From assembly GCA_020543525.1 (NCBI GenBank), contig JAHYIO010000031.1, positions 3,348,001-3,412,000 of the forward strand: DNA of 64,000 bases, written 5' to 3'. Below, one piece after another: positions 62,575 through 64,000 of this stretch; positions within the stretch are counted from its first letter, which is position 1, and every line of letters begins with the position of its first letter. Source of the stretch: Coriolopsis trogii. Taxonomy: Eukaryota; Basidiomycota; Agaricomycetes; Polyporales; Polyporaceae. Made by a program: the position numbers and the translations under genes. The notes below the pieces were generated by a model. The model made no database searches. It had not been told where the DNA came from and saw nothing but the letters and a program-made list of their open reading frames with translations.

Positions 62575-63593
62575 GTCGGAAGCTCGGAAGTCTCGGTACA
62601 GATTGTCGTCGTTTAGATAGAGTGTGGTCGCGACATGCATCATATCGAGATCTTGCCACGACCTTGATGGGGTTCGCAGCCTTGCGGACTTGCGACCATT
62701 CGCGCTTCGCCTTGTTTCTTCGTATGACACAGAGGCCCTATGCGAACATGGGCCGTACCGCCAGCTGCGTCAGTCTCCATCGCTTGTGATCCGTCACCAT
62801 GAAGGGCAGCACTCGCTCCACATATACTACGGCCGGCGGGACGAATATATTCCAACCGTACATACAACACACTCCAATCGCATCTATCTACGACGCAACA
62901 CCGTCATTCGGGAGGGGGGATGAAAGAAGATGAACGGTCTGATATTCGGAGACTGGATTCAACGGGGAGGGGACCGGGTCGGGAGTGAAGAAGGAAGACG
63001 AGAGGATATTCCATAACACACGATATACAGAAGCAGACCGCGTCCCGGTCGAGGACGCAATAAGTAAAACAAACAACGCTAGGCTGGGGGGTTGGATCAA
63101 TCGTGAGAGGGGGGGGACGAGACGGATATTGTTATGGACTCCGGGTGGAGGCGAGAGCGGTGGGAAGAGACGGCAGAGCAAGCGGGAGATCATAGACGAG
63201 AGGAGTATACGGGGAGTGCCCTACGACACCCCATGCGTGGTTTTAGGATAACATGAGAGGCGAGTCGTACAACGTCGTGAAGACATGAGGGAAAAACGAA
63301 CCGTGGCGAGAGGGGAGAGGTGAGAGATTATCGGAGGATTCAGAGCTGGCGGTCGTTGGGTACCGGAGGGGAGGAAAAGGTGAGTGGGGAAGAAGAACGA
63401 GTCAGTCCGAGAACGACCCAGCGTCCTACGATCCACAATCACTGTCGGCACCCAAACCTAGATAACAATACGTGACAACCGCAGCCAAGACACATCGCCG
63501 AAATAGACAGACGACGGTAGTGGCGGAGACGGGCGAGACGAGCGGGACAATGAGTCGATATCGGGAGGGCAGGTGAGGCGGTCCGAAGCCTGC
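62575..63593. other. Convergent 3' region between the Old Yellow Enzyme and the aminopeptidase
   Basis: No gene seen. The stretch 62920-63400 is purine-rich on the plus strand and probably includes 3' UTR of the minus-strand aminopeptidase. Confidence 0.5.
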
Positions 63594-64000
63594 TCAATCC
63601 CATTCGATGATCATGCCGCCGGGTCCAGCGGCAGCCATGCCGATGCCCCGCTCGGCCTCCCTGCGAAGGTACTTGAGAGCGCGCTTGTCGTTCTTCAAGT
63701 ACGGTTCGAGAATCTCCAGGCATCTCCGGTTGTGGTCCTATCGGAGAGCTGTGAGCAACTGACCACACGGCGACACACGGAGCAGGACGACGTACCTTGA
63801 GCCATTGCCGCTCCTCCTTGGACAGCATGAGGTCCTTGACCATCTTCGTCTGTATAGGTACACAAGTGAGCCGCTCGAATCCGAGCCAATTGACGCCACC
63901 GAATTGGCCCTTCGTCTGAGACGATCGTCAGTGGTGTTCGAGAGCGTTCGAGATGTCCGTGTCTCACCTGGACCTTCCTGACGGCGAGTGCAGATTCAAT
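63594..64000 (-). CDS. Xaa-Pro aminopeptidase (aminopeptidase P1), C-terminal exons only; cut by window edge
   Basis: Mn-dependent cytosolic peptidase of the M24B family that removes an N-terminal residue preceding proline. Only the 3' part is in the window. The exons read ESALAVRKVQ (the metal-ligand Glu region), then GQFGGVNWLGFERLTCVPIQ, then MVKDLMLSKEERQWLK, then HNRRCLEILEPYLKNDKRAL, then REAERGIGMAAAGPGGMIIE, ending EWD with TGA at 63596-63594. Three short introns separate them. The pattern matches fungal aminopeptidase P1 C-termini. Confidence 0.85.

Overview
This is nuclear DNA of a filamentous basidiomycete, most likely an Agaricomycete of the polypore type. Genes are dense and on both strands. 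They are split by many 48-75 bp GT-AG introns with CTRAY-like branch sites, and the housekeeping proteins look basidiomycete. I saw no rRNA, tRNA, CRISPR array or complete autonomous transposon.

Layout from left to right: a sugar transporter cut by the left edge (1-2363, -); a gene-poor stretch with a short direct repeat; a HAM1-like, probably lipid-anchored protein (4728-8016, +); paralogue A (8456-13074, -); a small signal-peptide/membrane protein (14350-15391, +); paralogue B (16975-21565, +). Then comes a conserved housekeeping block: ariadne-type RBR ubiquitin ligase, Hsp110, cytosolic lysyl-tRNA synthetase, a large Pro/Arg-rich low-complexity protein, an F-box remnant, SNX3 and the mitochondrial GTP/GDP carrier GGC1. 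After it lie a truncated paralogue module (39826-40770), paralogue C (40859-45481), an unresolved stretch, a 315-bp TA-flanked inverted-repeat element (48916-49230) and paralogue D (50080-54657). The right end has two tandem secreted FAD oxidases (AA7/berberine-bridge type), an Old Yellow Enzyme, and the end of an Xaa-Pro aminopeptidase cut by the right edge.

The most striking content is the A-D family. Each member has about 16 exons and encodes about 1,230-1,250 residues. Each has an N-terminal helical bundle resembling those at the N-termini of fungal STAND/NLR-like proteins, a coiled coil, one EF-hand loop, a conserved helical core, a beta-rich calycin-like domain, a basic helical segment, a ZZ-type zinc finger, a second Cys pair module and a C-terminal coiled coil. 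No NACHT or NB-ARC NTPase is present. I rebuilt the exon chains of A, B and C and all three stay open from start to stop. Several exon lengths (115, 27, 32, 338, 62 nt) are the same across copies.

The copies have diverged in instructive ways. A and B form a large inverted duplication that includes the promoter. C carries an extra in-frame N-terminal module and a C-terminal membrane segment. D is one base out of frame in its coiled-coil exon, unless a new intron rescues it, and it has lost the usual tail. This pattern fits rapid birth-and-death evolution, as in fungal self/non-self recognition genes, but that role is inference.
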